A stretch of 64,000 nt of DNA from Pomphorhynchus laevis (lineage: Eukaryota > Acanthocephala > Palaeacanthocephala > Echinorhynchida > Pomphorhynchidae), in contig WNNJ02000020.1 in NCBI GenBank assembly GCA_012934845.2, forward strand, positions 62,001 through 126,000. The letters run 5' to 3'. A model generated the notes under the pieces. That model saw only the letters and a program-made list of their open reading frames with translations. It searched no databases and had not been told where the DNA came from. Positions 63,400-64,000 of the stretch are shown here, piece by piece. Made by a program: the position numbers and the translations under genes. Each line of letters starts with the position of its first letter. Positions within the stretch are counted from its first letter, which is position 1.

Positions 63400-64000
63400 A
63401 TTTAAAGTGGCAAATGCGTGCCAACTACACGCTTACAAGTCCACTAACTAAAAAAACAGCAAAAATCGTACAGATAAATTAGTTAAATTCTTTAAATGTG
63501 ATCGGATTTGGCGTTTGAAACACGCCATTGAGGTTGATTGGTGTATATGAATGGGCAGATGATTTTACCAGAAAGGAGCAGCCACAAGGAAGGAGCGGAA
63601 GCCAAAAGAGTTAGAGTAGTTTGTGACATAACAAAAGAAGGGAATTACGGGAACGCAAACAGTAAACAAGACGATAATTTACGAGAAAAGGAAGTTTGAG
63701 AAATGAAGGTGTAGGAAAAGTTAGAAGGCGGAAAGCAACGAGAAGACGAATTTGAACACGAGAATAAATGGTAGGCAAATCAAGAGAAGCAATATGGTGG
63801 GATGTATGATCAAAACGACGAAGAAGGAGAAGAATTCGGACGGCTGCGTTGATGGTGTGCTGTAAAGGAAGAAGAGTGGATTTAGGTTAGTTGGAAAATA
63901 TACTAAGACAGTAATCAAGTCTTGAGTAAAGGAGAGACGATGTGAGAATTATACATGAAGGGAAAATGATCAATCTACGAATTTGACGGAGGTTGCGAAG
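63400..64000 (-). mobile_element. Second copy of family C non-LTR 3' end, running off the window
   Basis: Starts with aaagtggcaaatgcgtgcc, like the 3' end at 60617, and continues with ggaattacgggaacgcaa and gtgtgctgtaaaggaagaag, resembling 60840-61085. Open-frame remnants are short; the copy continues beyond 64000. Confidence 0.75.

Overview
The window is AT-rich (my estimate is about 70% A+T) nuclear DNA of an invertebrate animal. This rests on spliced genes with GT-AG introns (several only about 50 bp), metazoan-type protein families (a three-finger CCCH protein of the ZC3H4/suppressor-of-sable type and a Rab6 GTPase), and a dense load of retroelements (Penelope-like elements, CR1/Jockey-like and R2-like non-LTR elements). 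The sequence alone does not let me name the phylum. There are no operons, bacterial promoters or CRISPR arrays.

Layout. 1-4.0 kb: AT-rich, no gene seen. 4.0-15.0 kb (+): nine in-phase exons of a ZC3H4/su(s)-like gene with an intact reading frame to its stop; only the 5' end is missing. Its introns hold Naiad-type Penelope debris, a decayed second copy of its own zinc-finger exon and other repeats. 14.9-18.4 kb: a copied piece of that gene's last exon, a 172-bp-arm palindrome in which each arm encodes what reads as a complete hammerhead ribozyme, and a Penelope-like element with a 680-codon open frame (RT plus C-terminal GIY-YIG). 18.7 kb: one unit of a 115-bp repeat between 15-bp direct repeats. 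19.1-19.5 kb (-): probable last exon of an unknown gene. 20.1-21.1 kb: about four copies of a 315-bp repeat. 24.0-26.9 kb (-): a decayed R2-like retroelement. 27.3-28.9 kb: an almost identical inverted copy of exon 7 plus intron of the ZC3H4-like gene. 29.2-30.1 kb: 25-bp minisatellite. 30.3-30.8 kb: orphan ORF. 35.8-37.6 kb: decayed non-LTR element running into a roughly 6.5-kb array of the 115-bp satellite (to 44.2 kb). 46.1-50.8 kb (-): Rab6 gene, whose 3.6-kb intron carries a decayed Naiad-type Penelope-like element with the GIY-YIG domain N-terminal to the RT. 52.2-54.8 kb: second 115-bp array in opposite orientation. 55.0-56.3 kb: three related terminal-repeat modules. 57-64 kb: fragments of two CR1/Jockey-like families.

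How the parts connect. The theme beyond the two host genes is Penelope-like retrotransposition with hammerhead-type RNA structure. One intact hammerhead fold is present (in both orientations of a palindrome). Several unrelated-looking repeats, including every unit of the 115-bp satellite, carry a variant of the same architecture: TGAAGA/CTGATGA, one unpaired base, a perfect hairpin, then GAAA. The single satellite unit flanked by 15-bp direct repeats suggests the unit is, or was, mobile, as expected of a metazoan retrozyme driven by a Penelope-like machinery. That link is an inference; the motifs and repeats are directly visible.
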